From contig JAFUNS010000025.1 of assembly GCA_017472925.1 (NCBI GenBank), positions 24,416-88,415 of the forward strand: 64,000 nt of DNA. Reading direction: 5' to 3'. The DNA is from Bacteroides sp. GTDB taxonomy: Bacteria > Bacteroidota > Bacteroidia > Bacteroidales > Bacteroidaceae. The position numbers were made by a program, and so were the translations under genes. The notes beneath the pieces were generated by a model. It made no database searches. It was not told where the DNA came from and saw only the letters and a program-made list of their open reading frames with translations. Shown piece after piece: positions 44,470-54,316 of this stretch. Each line of letters begins with the position of its first letter. Within the stretch, counting starts at the first letter, position 1.

Positions 44470-46896
44470 ATGATACTACATTACATCATCACCGCCTGGC
44501 GCTGTATTTGGAAATACAAGACGCAAAACCTCATTTCGGTATTGGGGCTGTCTGTAGCATTGTTCTGTTTCAGCATCTGCCTGTACATTACCCGCTATAT
44601 CTATAGCACGGACAAATGCTTTGAACAACGTAACCGTATTGTGCAGCTCACTACCCAAGATACTGAAACCGGAAGAGTGAGTGGATATACCATGTGCGAC
44701 TTCTCCGAAGGCTTGAAGAAATATTCCATATCCGGAATAGAGACTTATGTCTATACCGATTTTGTGGAGAACCGTCCTTACAACATCGAGGTGGCTGAAG
44801 GGAAGATGTTGCCCTACACATTGGCGGTTATGGAGACCGATTCGGCTTATCAGCGTGTCTTTACCCCGGAAGTATTGTATGGTTCTTGGCAACAAGCTGT
44901 TCATGCCCCCAATTCCGTTTTGCTCTCCGAATCGATGGCAAAGCGCATATACGGCAATGCTGCTGAGGCTGTAGGCAAGCAAATGGTATTGACACGACGG
45001 TTGAGTACATCGCCCGAGACAACACCCCGTACCGGTGGTATAGCTTATACCATTCAAGGTGTAATGAAGGACTTGCCTCAAAACACCAGCCTGAACTTTT
45101 TGAAAAAGACAGATGCATGGGTATTGAACGATAGCGAAGGGATTTTGAAGAGCGACATGAAACGTTCCAGAGCCTCCGGAATGACCTATGCCTTATTAAG
45201 CGAAGGAATAAAGCCGGAAGCTTTCTGCCGTGAACTCAATGCACGTAAGTTAGAGGGAGAATATTTCAGAGAGAAAGAAAATATCGTGGCTTTTCCTTTC
45301 AGTGAACTGTTCTGGAAAGGGGAAGACGCTATCGCTCCCTATTTTGCACTTACTACTTTGATAGCCGGTGTACTGATGTTAATGGTAGGTATGCTCAACT
45401 TCTTCCACTTCCTGACAGGTTCGTTTGTAACCCGCATCCGCGAGTACAGTTTACGAAGGGTAAACGGTGCACGCAGTTGGCAATTGTGGTCGATGCTCTT
45501 TGTTCAGTCATTCTTGTTACTCCTTGTATCGGGCCTGTTCACCATGATGCTGATGGAACTGACCGCTCCTTTCCTGTCGTTTGACTTGCTCGTCTTCTCG
45601 ATGTTCATTGAACGCAACGTCATGATGTGGCAAGCCGGAGGTTATCTGCTTGGCTTGATGGTTTGTTGCATGATTGCCGCTGCTTTGGTAGTTTGGAAAG
45701 TACAGCGCATCAGCATCCAGCGTGGCTTGTTTGGCGGCGGTGGTGTGTATGGCAAACATCGGGTGCGCAATGTGTTGTTAGGCATCCAACTATTTATCTG
45801 CTGGATATTCGTATCGCTCACCCTTATGCTTTATCTGCAATCGCAAAAGTCGGCCAACACCATCCTCAATACACTTTCCATAGAAGAGAAAGAAAACATC
45901 TATAGCATCCCGATGATGGAATATACCTTCCTCAGTCAGGAAGAGCGGATGAACCTGATAGCCGAATTGGGCAAAGTGCCGGGGGTGAAAGCACTGCTTC
46001 CTTCGGATAATGGTTATATTTCCGGAGTGACAATGTCTGCTGTATTCACCCAACCTATCGCAAATCGTGAATATGCAAAAAGTACAACGGTTATGTATGT
46101 AGCCCCTAACTTTTTCGAATTCATGAACATCCCGCTGCTAAGCGGTGTGTCACCTAAGAACGAAAATGAAATCATTATCACCAAAGGGTTTGAAGAGATG
46201 ATGGGAAAAGAAATGTTGGGACAAATGTTATACGATTATCATTTAAAAGGATACACGATAACTGCCGTTTGCCAAACAATCCAACAATCTATAGAAAAGA
46301 TGCCGGAGTACATCAATGAAGATATCCGTGTCATCTATCCGTTGGAAGAAAACAGTACTTATCATTGTTATATAAAATGCGAGCCGGGACAGAAAAAGCT
46401 GGTAGGAGAAGGACTGGAAGAGGTGCTACGCAAACATTTGCCCGAGAGCATCGACATTCAGTTGAAAACAATGATGGACGACATCCGCCAGAAGCAATCC
46501 ATGGAGTTTGAATTACGGGGCATAGTAGGATTCTTCTCTATCGTTTCCTTACTGATTGTGTTGTTGGGTGTCTATGCTGCCATTACCCTCGATACGGAAT
46601 ACCGTCGCAAGGAAATGGCCATCCGTAAGGTGAACGGTGCGGGGGTAAAGGATATTGCATTCATCTTTGCCCGTCTGTACATCTGGTTGTTGGTGATTAC
46701 GGCCATATTCGCCTTCCCCATCGTGATGTTTGTCATCCAAAGTTACAGCTCACTATATGCCGTATTTGCCAATACCGGTATAGGATTCTATGTAAGCATC
46801 TTCGTGGGTATTACATTGGTTATAGCACTGACGGTTGGCTTCCGCATTTACTTGATAACGAAAGTGAATCCGGCAGAGATTATTAGGAAAGAATAA
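44470..46896 (+). CDS. MacB/FtsX-type ABC permease 4 (subfamily B)
   Basis: 808 residues, closest to permease 3: the first 45 codons, the central GLFGGGGVYGKHRVRNVLLG linker and roughly the last 20 codons are nearly the same, the last part at DNA level too (compare 44392-44456 with 46832-46896). The extracytoplasmic parts are diverged, with the second domain (about 460-670) containing MMEYTFLSQEERMNLIAELG in place of the permease 3 sequence. Coupling loops are REYSLRRVNGARSWQLW and YRRKEMAIRKVNGAGVKDIA. It ends the first permease block; a 345-base gap with large inverted repeats follows. Confidence 0.9.
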   Translation: MILHYIITAWRCIWKYKTQNLISVLGLSVALFCFSICLYITRYIYSTDKCFEQRNRIVQLTTQDTETGRVSGYTMCDFSEGLKKYSISGIETYVYTDFVENRPYNIEVAEGKMLPYTLAVMETDSAYQRVFTPEVLYGSWQQAVHAPNSVLLSESMAKRIYGNAAEAVGKQMVLTRRLSTSPETTPRTGGIAYTIQGVMKDLPQNTSLNFLKKTDAWVLNDSEGILKSDMKRSRASGMTYALLSEGIKPEAFCRELNARKLEGEYFREKENIVAFPFSELFWKGEDAIAPYFALTTLIAGVLMLMVGMLNFFHFLTGSFVTRIREYSLRRVNGARSWQLWSMLFVQSFLLLLVSGLFTMMLMELTAPFLSFDLLVFSMFIERNVMMWQAGGYLLGLMVCCMIAAALVVWKVQRISIQRGLFGGGGVYGKHRVRNVLLGIQLFICWIFVSLTLMLYLQSQKSANTILNTLSIEEKENIYSIPMMEYTFLSQEERMNLIAELGKVPGVKALLPSDNGYISGVTMSAVFTQPIANREYAKSTTVMYVAPNFFEFMNIPLLSGVSPKNENEIIITKGFEEMMGKEMLGQMLYDYHLKGYTITAVCQTIQQSIEKMPEYINEDIRVIYPLEENSTYHCYIKCEPGQKKLVGEGLEEVLRKHLPESIDIQLKTMMDDIRQKQSMEFELRGIVGFFSIVSLLIVLLGVYAAITLDTEYRRKEMAIRKVNGAGVKDIAFIFARLYIWLLVITAIFAFPIVMFVIQSYSSLYAVFANTGIGFYVSIFVGITLVIALTVGFRIYLITKVNPAEIIRKE

Positions 46897-46913
46897 AAAA
46901 AGGTTGAAAAAGT

Positions 46914-47104
46914 AGTTTCACATCTGTCACGGGCTCGTAATCCTTTGTAGGTCAATTGGTTTCTGTGAAGGATAGCCCAAAATTCTTCTTTCACATCCTT
47001 CACAAGATAAAGTGTGAAGGATGTGAAAGAGGAAAAACAGATAGAAGCTTCACAGAAACGAGCTGAGTGTTAGCAACTTACAAACCTGTGACAGATGTGA
47101 AACT
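46914..47104. repeat. Nested three-tier inverted repeat
   Basis: Outer arms AGTTTCACATCTGTCAC (46914-46930) and GTGACAGATGTGAAACT (47088-47104) are 17 bp and perfect. Middle arms GTTTCTGTGAAG (46959-46970) and CTTCACAGAAAC (47048-47059) are 12 bp and perfect. Inner arms CTTTCACATCCTTCACA (46988-47004) and TGTGAAGGATGTGAAAG (47013-47029) are 17 bp and perfect, with an 8-base loop. All three fit in one extended hairpin of about 190 bases. Confidence 0.85.
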
Positions 47105-47147
47105 GAAATTCGAACTTAAATAAAAAAAAGGCGATGAGTTATGCCTC

Positions 47148-47186
47148 GTAACACGCCGTTTTACAAGTAAGAAAACGCCGTGTTAC
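47148..47186. repeat. Hairpin upstream of permease 5
   Basis: GTAACACGCCGTTTT and AAAACGCCGTGTTAC form a 15-bp stem with one mismatch and a 9-base loop. No T run follows, so it is not a simple terminator. Confidence 0.7.
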
Positions 47187-47241
47187 TACCGGGAACTCGA
47201 TGATTTATCGACCAAAAGGAAGAAACAATAAAGTTATATAC

Positions 47242-49623
47242 ATGAAAACATTGAAGTATGCTGCACGCTTCCTGATACGTGCCAAATCGTACACCCTTAT
47301 CAATCTGTTGGGCTTGGCTTTTAGCCTGGCTTGTTGCATCATCCTGATGCGATACATTCATCGCGAGCTGACGGTGGATAATTTTAAAGGGAAAGAATCC
47401 ATATTCATCGTTACGAACGAATATGAATCCCGACAACCTGATTTCGGGAACATCAAAGCTTATGGAAGCAAGCCCTTTACAGATGAAAAAGGAAATTCTG
47501 CCATTGAAGCATCTACTGACTTTGCTTTTTTGAAAACTGATTTCATTACGGTAAACGAAAGAAGATACAACAGTCAGACAATGGTTGTAAGCAATAACTT
47601 TTTGGACATTCTGCCTTTTCAACTAATCAGCGGGAAACGGGTAATGGAATCGCCCAACGACGTTATCATCAGTAAAAAATTTGCCAAAAAAATTTTCGGC
47701 AACGAACATCCCATTGGACAAACCTTACTTAGTTCCGCCAACAAGATGGTAACTGTGGTGGGAGTAGCCGATACCGAGAATCCTCGAAGCAGTTTCGACT
47801 TTGAGCTGTTACTACCTGTTTCACACAAAGAAGACCATTGGGGACTAATGTTTTACAGCATCGTACACATCAAGCCAGGCTATGATTACCAAGTTCTGAA
47901 CGAGAAGGAGGAAGTAGTGGATTTGTCTGCACAAAACTTCTCTATCCAACCTTTCCGTAGCCAACTCTTTCCGTTGAAGGATTTCTACTTCAACACCACG
48001 ATTGATGATTTATGTACACAACATGGCAACAAGCAAAACATCATTGTGCTTGGCATCATCATTGTATTGCTGATAGGTGTGGGATTGTTTAACTATACTA
48101 ATATCCATACCGTACTCACTCTGAAACGTGGACGTGAATTCGGTATCAAGAAAGTATTCGGAGCCGGCCGATGGCAAGTGTTCGTTCAACTATGGACAGA
48201 AAACATGCTGATTGTTTTTGCCGCATTGATGTTCGCCGGACTTTTGGTGGAAGTGGTTTCTGTGTTGTTGTCTTCTTGGTTGGGAATGAAGGAACTGACT
48301 CCCAACTATGCATTTATTTTAATAGTTATGGGTGGATTCCTGTTGGTTCTTCCGTTTCTGGTCACCATTTATCCATTCCTACGTTATACCCTCTCCGCTC
48401 CCATCACCTCCTTACGAAATATAAACATCAGTGGGCAATCGATTGTGGCACGCAGTATCTTCCTGGCAATACAATACATCCTTACTTTCAGCCTTATTGT
48501 ACTCTCTCTGTTTGCCATCAAGCAACTTCACGGAATGCTTCATGCTGACTTGGGCTTCCGCACGAAAGACATCATGCAATGCACGTTCCTCAACTACAAT
48601 AATTCCATGGACTATGAGAAAATGTGGCGCCAAAACCAAAAGAAAGCGGCACTAATCGTGGAAAAGTTGAAAGCGTCTCCCCTTGTCGAACAATGGGACT
48701 TTGCCCGTAGCCCACTGGAGCTATCACCTTTTGTAAGTATGAAGAAAAAAGACAGCGATAATTCTTATGTGGATGCAGCCTACGGATATTATTCACGTAA
48801 ATTCCTCGAAATGTTAGAAATACCGGCCAAAGAAGGCAGGTTGTGGATAGACAGCGTTGACATAAAAGAACGGTATCCGACAGAACTTATCCTTATCAAC
48901 GAAACCGCCAAGAAAGTATATGGTATTACGGACATTTCCACGGAAACTTTAACCGGGACGCCGGGATATCCCAGACAATACAAAATTGTGGGGGTAATTG
49001 GTGATTTTCAGGTCCGACATCTCTCCCAAAAAACTTTTCCTTTGGTCTGTGCATTCGAAAGCGATGAATTTTATGATAATCGAATGGATGGGAAAGTGTA
49101 TATCAAGTTCCATCCAGCCAATAAGCAGAAGTTAATAGACTATATGACAGAAGTCCACCGAGAAATAATGGGTGATGGAGAATTTGAGTATTCATTTATG
49201 GAAGACGAGATTCATCGGCTCTATGAGGAGGACTATCGCAACGCCAGCATCTATACCATCTTTGCTCTCATTGCCCTATTCATTTCCTGCTTGGGGCTTT
49301 ATGGCATTTCACTTTACGATGTACGCCAACGCTATCGTGAAATCACACTCCGCAAAGTGCATGGTGCATCACTCCGTGACTTGCTCGTATTGCTGACCAA
49401 GAAATACGCTTATTTGATAATCGCTTCCTTTACGATATCCATCCCTCTGAGTTATTTTGCCATCCAATATTACTTACAGGATTTTGCTTATCGTGAGCCC
49501 ATATCGTGGTGGCTTTTTGCCTTAGCTGCCTTGTTCACTACCGGAACTTCCTTTGCAACGTTGATTGGACATACCATTCGGGCTGTCAATATCAATCCAG
49601 CGGATGTGATGAAGAGTGAATGA
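47242..49623 (+). CDS. MacB/FtsX-type ABC permease 5 (subfamily A)
   Basis: 793 residues from ATG 47242; an upstream ATG at 47200 would add MIYRPKGRNNKVIY, but the MKTLKYAARFLIRAKSYTLI start matches its paralogue permease 8. It opens like subfamily A, but the second half and C-terminus (NPADVMKSE) resemble permeases 6-11. First coupling loop REFGIKKVFGAGRWQVF, second REITLRKVHGASLRDLL, both like permease 9. Extracytoplasmic domain 1 is about 45-245 and domain 2 about 430-650. It therefore looks like a mosaic of subfamily A start and permease 9-type core. Permease 6 follows 32 bases later. Confidence 0.9.
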   Translation: MKTLKYAARFLIRAKSYTLINLLGLAFSLACCIILMRYIHRELTVDNFKGKESIFIVTNEYESRQPDFGNIKAYGSKPFTDEKGNSAIEASTDFAFLKTDFITVNERRYNSQTMVVSNNFLDILPFQLISGKRVMESPNDVIISKKFAKKIFGNEHPIGQTLLSSANKMVTVVGVADTENPRSSFDFELLLPVSHKEDHWGLMFYSIVHIKPGYDYQVLNEKEEVVDLSAQNFSIQPFRSQLFPLKDFYFNTTIDDLCTQHGNKQNIIVLGIIIVLLIGVGLFNYTNIHTVLTLKRGREFGIKKVFGAGRWQVFVQLWTENMLIVFAALMFAGLLVEVVSVLLSSWLGMKELTPNYAFILIVMGGFLLVLPFLVTIYPFLRYTLSAPITSLRNINISGQSIVARSIFLAIQYILTFSLIVLSLFAIKQLHGMLHADLGFRTKDIMQCTFLNYNNSMDYEKMWRQNQKKAALIVEKLKASPLVEQWDFARSPLELSPFVSMKKKDSDNSYVDAAYGYYSRKFLEMLEIPAKEGRLWIDSVDIKERYPTELILINETAKKVYGITDISTETLTGTPGYPRQYKIVGVIGDFQVRHLSQKTFPLVCAFESDEFYDNRMDGKVYIKFHPANKQKLIDYMTEVHREIMGDGEFEYSFMEDEIHRLYEEDYRNASIYTIFALIALFISCLGLYGISLYDVRQRYREITLRKVHGASLRDLLVLLTKKYAYLIIASFTISIPLSYFAIQYYLQDFAYREPISWWLFALAALFTTGTSFATLIGHTIRAVNINPADVMKSE

Positions 49624-49655
49624 TAAAAAAGAAGAAACAAAAAAGAAAGAATAGT

Positions 49656-51929
49656 ATGCTACTACATTACCTGAAAGTTGCCGTGCGCAACCTGTTGAAG
49701 TACAAGATGCAAAGCGCCATCAGTATAGTGGGGCTGGCAATAGGCTTTGCCCTTGTAACGCTTGCCACTTATTGGAATCATTATGAGAAAACATACGATG
49801 CTTTCCATCCGAATGCCGAACGCATACATCGAGTAAAGATGGGAGGGCTTGGGGATATGCATTTTGAACAAACAGACAAGTATGTCAAGAGTTACATGGA
49901 ACAAACTTATCCAGAAGTGGAAACAGCATGCTCCATGGAATATAAATTGATGAAAGACCTTACATGCAACAACATCTCGATAGACGAAATGCATGGGTTA
50001 GCCATCACCCCGGAAACACAGGTAATGTTCGATTTTCAATGGATAGAAGGTAATCCGAATACAGAATCGTGGAAAGAAGGACAAATAGCGGTGACCGATA
50101 AGTTTGCCGAACAATATTTTAAAGGAACTTCTGCAATAGGTAAACGATTGACCCAGAAAACAGGAAAAGAATGCGAAATAGTAGGAGTATTCAAAGCATG
50201 GAAACATTCCAATTATATTTTCGAATACATCCAACACCTGAATCTTGAGAATGAACAGGATGGAATAATGGCTTATGACACCTACGTAATGCTACGTTCC
50301 GATGCAGATGCAAAGAAATTCAATGAAAAGATTGAAAGTATAGAATCAGCAAAAGCCACAAACGAGATTAGTATTGACCATATCTATCCACTTAAGGACG
50401 TGCGTTGGACAGACGTATCAAAAGGAGAGCGTAATGTAGAAATAGCGCATATCCGCCTATTCAGTTGGGCTTCGTTGGTACTTACTTTATGCGCTTTGCT
50501 CAATTACCTGACCTTGTTTGTCAGCCGTATCCGCAACCAAAGCCGCAACATGGCCTTGTATAAAGTATTCGGAGCCTCCAATGGAAAGTTGTTTTTTCAA
50601 TTCATGACAGAATACCTCCTTCTCATGCTATTCACTTCAATGGTGGGAATGTTGTTCATCGAACTTTCTTTCAACCTGTTTGTCGGACTTTCGGCATTAG
50701 CGATAGAACGAATGGAACTATACGGTGAATGCATGAAACTGATGGTATGGAACCTGATACTGGCCGTATTGTTGGCCATTCTGCCCATTCAATATTTCAA
50801 GAGCAAGGCATTGAATGCACATATCACAAAAGGTAGAAGTTACTTCCGTCCGATAAGTGTAGGTATCCAACTGACTATCAGTCTTTGTTTCATATTCTGT
50901 TCGTTGACCATGTATCGTCAGATACAACATCTGTTAGAATGTGACTTAGGCATACAACGCCATAAAATAGCCATGACAACGATAGGAAGTCTTCCTCTTA
51001 CCAGAGCTATACAACTGATGGAGCAATTGCCCATGATTGAAAAAGTTATGCCAATACATACTCCTCTATACCCCTTCGGGACAGGAGTCCTGATTATCAG
51101 CATAAAGCACGGAAATGAATACAATGCTTTCCCCGTACTGCACATCAACGATAGTGTGGCCCGGTTCTATGGATTGAAGATGAAAGAGGGTGTATCTTCC
51201 TTCAACTTAGGCAAGAACGAAGTTATCATCAATGAAGCAATGGCCAATAAATTGTCGCACATAGAAACTCCGCTCATCGGGAAGGAATTCGGTTACGGCT
51301 CACATAAGATTATGGGGATAGCCTACGACTATTATCACATGCCCGCCTCATCGGTATCGCCTATGATTTTCTGCACCGATATTAAATACGACAAAGGTCC
51401 CGGCAACATCGCCTTTACTTATACAGGAGATTGGAAGGCTTGTGAAACAGCTGTCACAAATATGATAACAGATGAAGGAGGAATATCTCCCTACATATTG
51501 GATGGTGAAGAGGAATATAAAAAATACCTGCGCTCGGAAATGAATATACAGAAGCTATTGGGTTACATTACCTTTATCAGTATTCTGATAGCTTTGTTTG
51601 GTGTATATACACTGACGGTACAATCGTGCGAGCATCGCCGCAAAGAAATAGCCATCCGCAAAATCAGTGGTGCAAAGATGAGTACCATTCTGAAAATGTT
51701 CTTCAAGGAATACCTCCTTCTGATAATAACCGGTTCCGTCATTGCTTTCCCTATAGGATACACGTTGATGAAAAAATGGTTGGAACAATATGCTTTACAA
51801 ATAAGAATCACCCCATGGATGTTCATAGAAATAATAATTGGAATTACCCTATTGGTAGTGTGTTGCATTTATTGGCAGGTTTGGAAAGCAGCCAATGAGA
51901 ATCCGGCGGATGTGGTGAAGAGTGAATAA
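49656..51929 (+). CDS. MacB/FtsX-type ABC permease 6 (subfamily C)
   Basis: 757 residues, the shortest of the set. The start MLLHYLKVAVRNLLKYKMQS defines subfamily C. An in-frame ATG at 49620 overlapping the permease 5 stop would add a Lys-rich MIKKKKQKRKNS, but no paralogue has it and 49656 is preceded by the A-rich leader shared with permeases 7 and 11. TM1 is about 20-40. The first coupling loop, RNMALYKVFGASNGKLF, has Met-Ala-Leu-Tyr where the others have acidic-x-Gly, so it is the most diverged. The second, HRRKEIAIRKISGAKMSTIL, is standard. C-terminus NPADVVKSE. Confidence 0.9.
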   Translation: MLLHYLKVAVRNLLKYKMQSAISIVGLAIGFALVTLATYWNHYEKTYDAFHPNAERIHRVKMGGLGDMHFEQTDKYVKSYMEQTYPEVETACSMEYKLMKDLTCNNISIDEMHGLAITPETQVMFDFQWIEGNPNTESWKEGQIAVTDKFAEQYFKGTSAIGKRLTQKTGKECEIVGVFKAWKHSNYIFEYIQHLNLENEQDGIMAYDTYVMLRSDADAKKFNEKIESIESAKATNEISIDHIYPLKDVRWTDVSKGERNVEIAHIRLFSWASLVLTLCALLNYLTLFVSRIRNQSRNMALYKVFGASNGKLFFQFMTEYLLLMLFTSMVGMLFIELSFNLFVGLSALAIERMELYGECMKLMVWNLILAVLLAILPIQYFKSKALNAHITKGRSYFRPISVGIQLTISLCFIFCSLTMYRQIQHLLECDLGIQRHKIAMTTIGSLPLTRAIQLMEQLPMIEKVMPIHTPLYPFGTGVLIISIKHGNEYNAFPVLHINDSVARFYGLKMKEGVSSFNLGKNEVIINEAMANKLSHIETPLIGKEFGYGSHKIMGIAYDYYHMPASSVSPMIFCTDIKYDKGPGNIAFTYTGDWKACETAVTNMITDEGGISPYILDGEEEYKKYLRSEMNIQKLLGYITFISILIALFGVYTLTVQSCEHRRKEIAIRKISGAKMSTILKMFFKEYLLLIITGSVIAFPIGYTLMKKWLEQYALQIRITPWMFIEIIIGITLLVVCCIYWQVWKAANENPADVVKSE

Positions 51930-51961
51930 GAAAAAGAAAGAAACAAAAAAGAAAGAATAGT

Positions 51962-54292
51962 ATGCTACTACATTACCTGAAAGTTGCCGTGCGCAACCTG
52001 TTGAAGTATAAGACACAGAGTGTTATCAGTATTTTAGGACTGGCGGTGGGATTTGTATGTTTTGCCTTGGCCAATCTTTGGACTCGTTATGAAATGACAT
52101 ACGACACCCATTTGGAAGGAAACAACCGCATGTATGTACTCTATACTCAATCCGTTACAGCCAAATATGGATATGATGTGATGTCTTCTTACCCTATGTC
52201 CACTCTATTGAAAGAAAGTTTCCCCGAAGTAGAAGCTGCCTGTGCCTTCAATTACTGGGGTAAATCGGAAGTAAAGACCGAAGAGGGGATGAAGTACGAA
52301 GCAAGAATGATTCTGGCCGACTCCTGCTACATGGACATGTTCCATATCCGCATAGCCGAAGGATCGGACGAATTTCTGTATACCAATGGTAAGATTGCCG
52401 TTACCCGCGACTTTGCCCAAAGGGTATTCGGTAACACTGACGTATTAGGGAAAAAGATTACCGACCTCAACGGAGACACTCATACCATTTGTGCGGTGTT
52501 GGATGGAAGCACACCGCATAGCAATTTCTCTTTCGACTATTGGGGAGAAGGTGCATACTTCCGGAGATTCTACAACGATTGGAGTAATGCAGCTTACACA
52601 ACCGTCGTCAAACTGCGCGAGGGGACTGATGTGAATAACTTTCTGAATAAAATGAAGGAAATTAAAGCTGTCACCGATTGGGGAGAAAGCCAGCTGTTCA
52701 AGCGTTACGATTTATATCCTTTAAACCAATATCATTATGCCGACTTCAATGAAGAGAAGTCCATCCAGTTCAATTACCTCATCCTATTCTCTACCATTGG
52801 GGTGTTGGTCATACTTTGTTCCCTATTCAATTATTTGTCCCTGTTCGTAATGCGTATCCGCATACGCTTACGCGAAATCGGGTTACGGAAAGTGTATGGA
52901 GCCACCATCGGCCAAATGATGGGAATGTTCCTGATAGAATACGTACCTATCATCTTGTTTTCCGGTCTTATCGGTATGATGATAATTGAATGGACTTTCC
53001 CGGCTTTTCAAAAAATATCATTGGTAACAAGCGGTATGTATGCCGAATCCCTGTTTTACTTTGCGATAGTAACTCTTATCTCAGTACTGATTCTGCTTCC
53101 GGTTCTTTGGTACGCACCTAAGCTCAGTGCTAAGGGAGCAAACAACCGCTTCCGTAAGGGAAGTATTTTCTGCCAATTGGTCATCAGCATCTTCTTCCTG
53201 TTCTGTGTATCGGTCATCATGAAGCAAGTCCATCATCTGAAGAACACTGATTTGGGTTGGGAACGTAAGAACATTGCCGCTTTTGAATATATGTATCCAA
53301 CCGACCAAGCAGAAGCCATTGTGACTAAAATTGAACAATTTTCCCCCGTCAAGGAAGTGTTGGCCGGACACACAGGCTTGCTGCCCAAGAACATGATGAT
53401 AAGTATAGGAATTAAAGAATGGGAAGGGAAATCCGAAGATACGAAGGACTTAAACATCGAAGTGATGAAAGAAGGAAAGGCCTTGTTCGATTTCTATCAT
53501 TTACAATTGGTAGAAGGCCGTTTGTGGGATACAGAAGCAAGTAATGAAAAAGCAACCGATGTAGTTATCAACGAAAGTGGCATCAAAGCTATGGGCTTGC
53601 ATAACCCCATTGGCAAGCAGTTTACAGGTCTAAATAAGGTTACATACCACATTATTGGTGTGGTCAAGGACTTCCATACCACACCTCCTACCGTTCCTGT
53701 AAAGCCACTGATGTTTGTTGGAGAAAACATTCAAGACTTCAGCATATCCAATAGTGGAGGAAGTGTCATCCTCAAATACCACCCGGGACAATGGAAGGAA
53801 CTGAAGGCAAAGGTTGACGAGCTCTTTGCTTCGGAATACCCTGAAGTAAAATACCAATTTGTGAATGTAGAAGATGTCTATGCCCAATATTTGGAAACGG
53901 AAAGCCTACTGATGAAGCTATTGGGCATCGTATCAGTGATATGTATGCTCATAAGCGCTTTCGGAGTTTTCTCCTTAGTTTCGCTTACCTGCAAGCAACG
54001 CCAGAAAGAAATCGCTATCCGCAAGATCAACGGGGCCACCATTCGCGACATTCTTACCATTTTCGTCAAAGAATATACGTTGATGTCGCTTATCTCGGCT
54101 GGCATAGCCTTTACCGCCGGTTATGTGATTATGAAACAATGGATAGTAGGTTACACTTTACAGACCCCAATCAACTTATGGCTCTTTGTTTGCACCTATG
54201 TATTGGTGCTTCTCATCATTGCCATATGCATCGGCTATAGAGTTTGGAAAGCAGCCAATGAGAATCCGGCGGATGTGGTGAAGAGTGAATAA
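51962..54292 (+). CDS. MacB/FtsX-type ABC permease 7 (subfamily C)
   Basis: 776 residues. It shares the MLLHYLKVAVRNLLKYKTQS start and the NPADVVKSE end with permease 6. Coupling loops LREIGLRKVYGATIGQMMGM and RQKEIAIRKINGATIRDILT are both intact. Extracytoplasmic domain 1 (about 42-265) contains a run of Tyr and Trp residues (FDYWGEGAYFRRFYNDWSNA). Domain 2 (about 430-645) begins after KNTDLGWERKNIAAFEYMYP. The spacing of 32 bases to permease 6 and the A-rich leader repeat the pattern of the neighbouring junctions. Confidence 0.9.
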   Translation: MLLHYLKVAVRNLLKYKTQSVISILGLAVGFVCFALANLWTRYEMTYDTHLEGNNRMYVLYTQSVTAKYGYDVMSSYPMSTLLKESFPEVEAACAFNYWGKSEVKTEEGMKYEARMILADSCYMDMFHIRIAEGSDEFLYTNGKIAVTRDFAQRVFGNTDVLGKKITDLNGDTHTICAVLDGSTPHSNFSFDYWGEGAYFRRFYNDWSNAAYTTVVKLREGTDVNNFLNKMKEIKAVTDWGESQLFKRYDLYPLNQYHYADFNEEKSIQFNYLILFSTIGVLVILCSLFNYLSLFVMRIRIRLREIGLRKVYGATIGQMMGMFLIEYVPIILFSGLIGMMIIEWTFPAFQKISLVTSGMYAESLFYFAIVTLISVLILLPVLWYAPKLSAKGANNRFRKGSIFCQLVISIFFLFCVSVIMKQVHHLKNTDLGWERKNIAAFEYMYPTDQAEAIVTKIEQFSPVKEVLAGHTGLLPKNMMISIGIKEWEGKSEDTKDLNIEVMKEGKALFDFYHLQLVEGRLWDTEASNEKATDVVINESGIKAMGLHNPIGKQFTGLNKVTYHIIGVVKDFHTTPPTVPVKPLMFVGENIQDFSISNSGGSVILKYHPGQWKELKAKVDELFASEYPEVKYQFVNVEDVYAQYLETESLLMKLLGIVSVICMLISAFGVFSLVSLTCKQRQKEIAIRKINGATIRDILTIFVKEYTLMSLISAGIAFTAGYVIMKQWIVGYTLQTPINLWLFVCTYVLVLLIIAICIGYRVWKAANENPADVVKSE

Positions 54293-54316
54293 GGAAGAAA
54301 CAATAAAGTTATATAC

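Larger units (their letters stand above)
46897..47241. other. 345-base gap inside the permease array
   Basis: No gene. It contains a nested inverted repeat (46914-47104), a second hairpin (47148-47186) and, just before permease 5, the leader GGAAGAAACAATAAAGTTAT, which recurs ahead of permease 8. No TAnnTTTG or sigma54 promoter is obvious, so it may be an attenuator or an insertion scar rather than a promoter region. Confidence 0.55.

Noticed and set aside
49620-49655. Alternative start of permease 6 overlapping the permease 5 stop codon
   Set aside because: It adds a Lys-rich leader not present in paralogues 7, 10 and 11, which all start at MLLHYLK.
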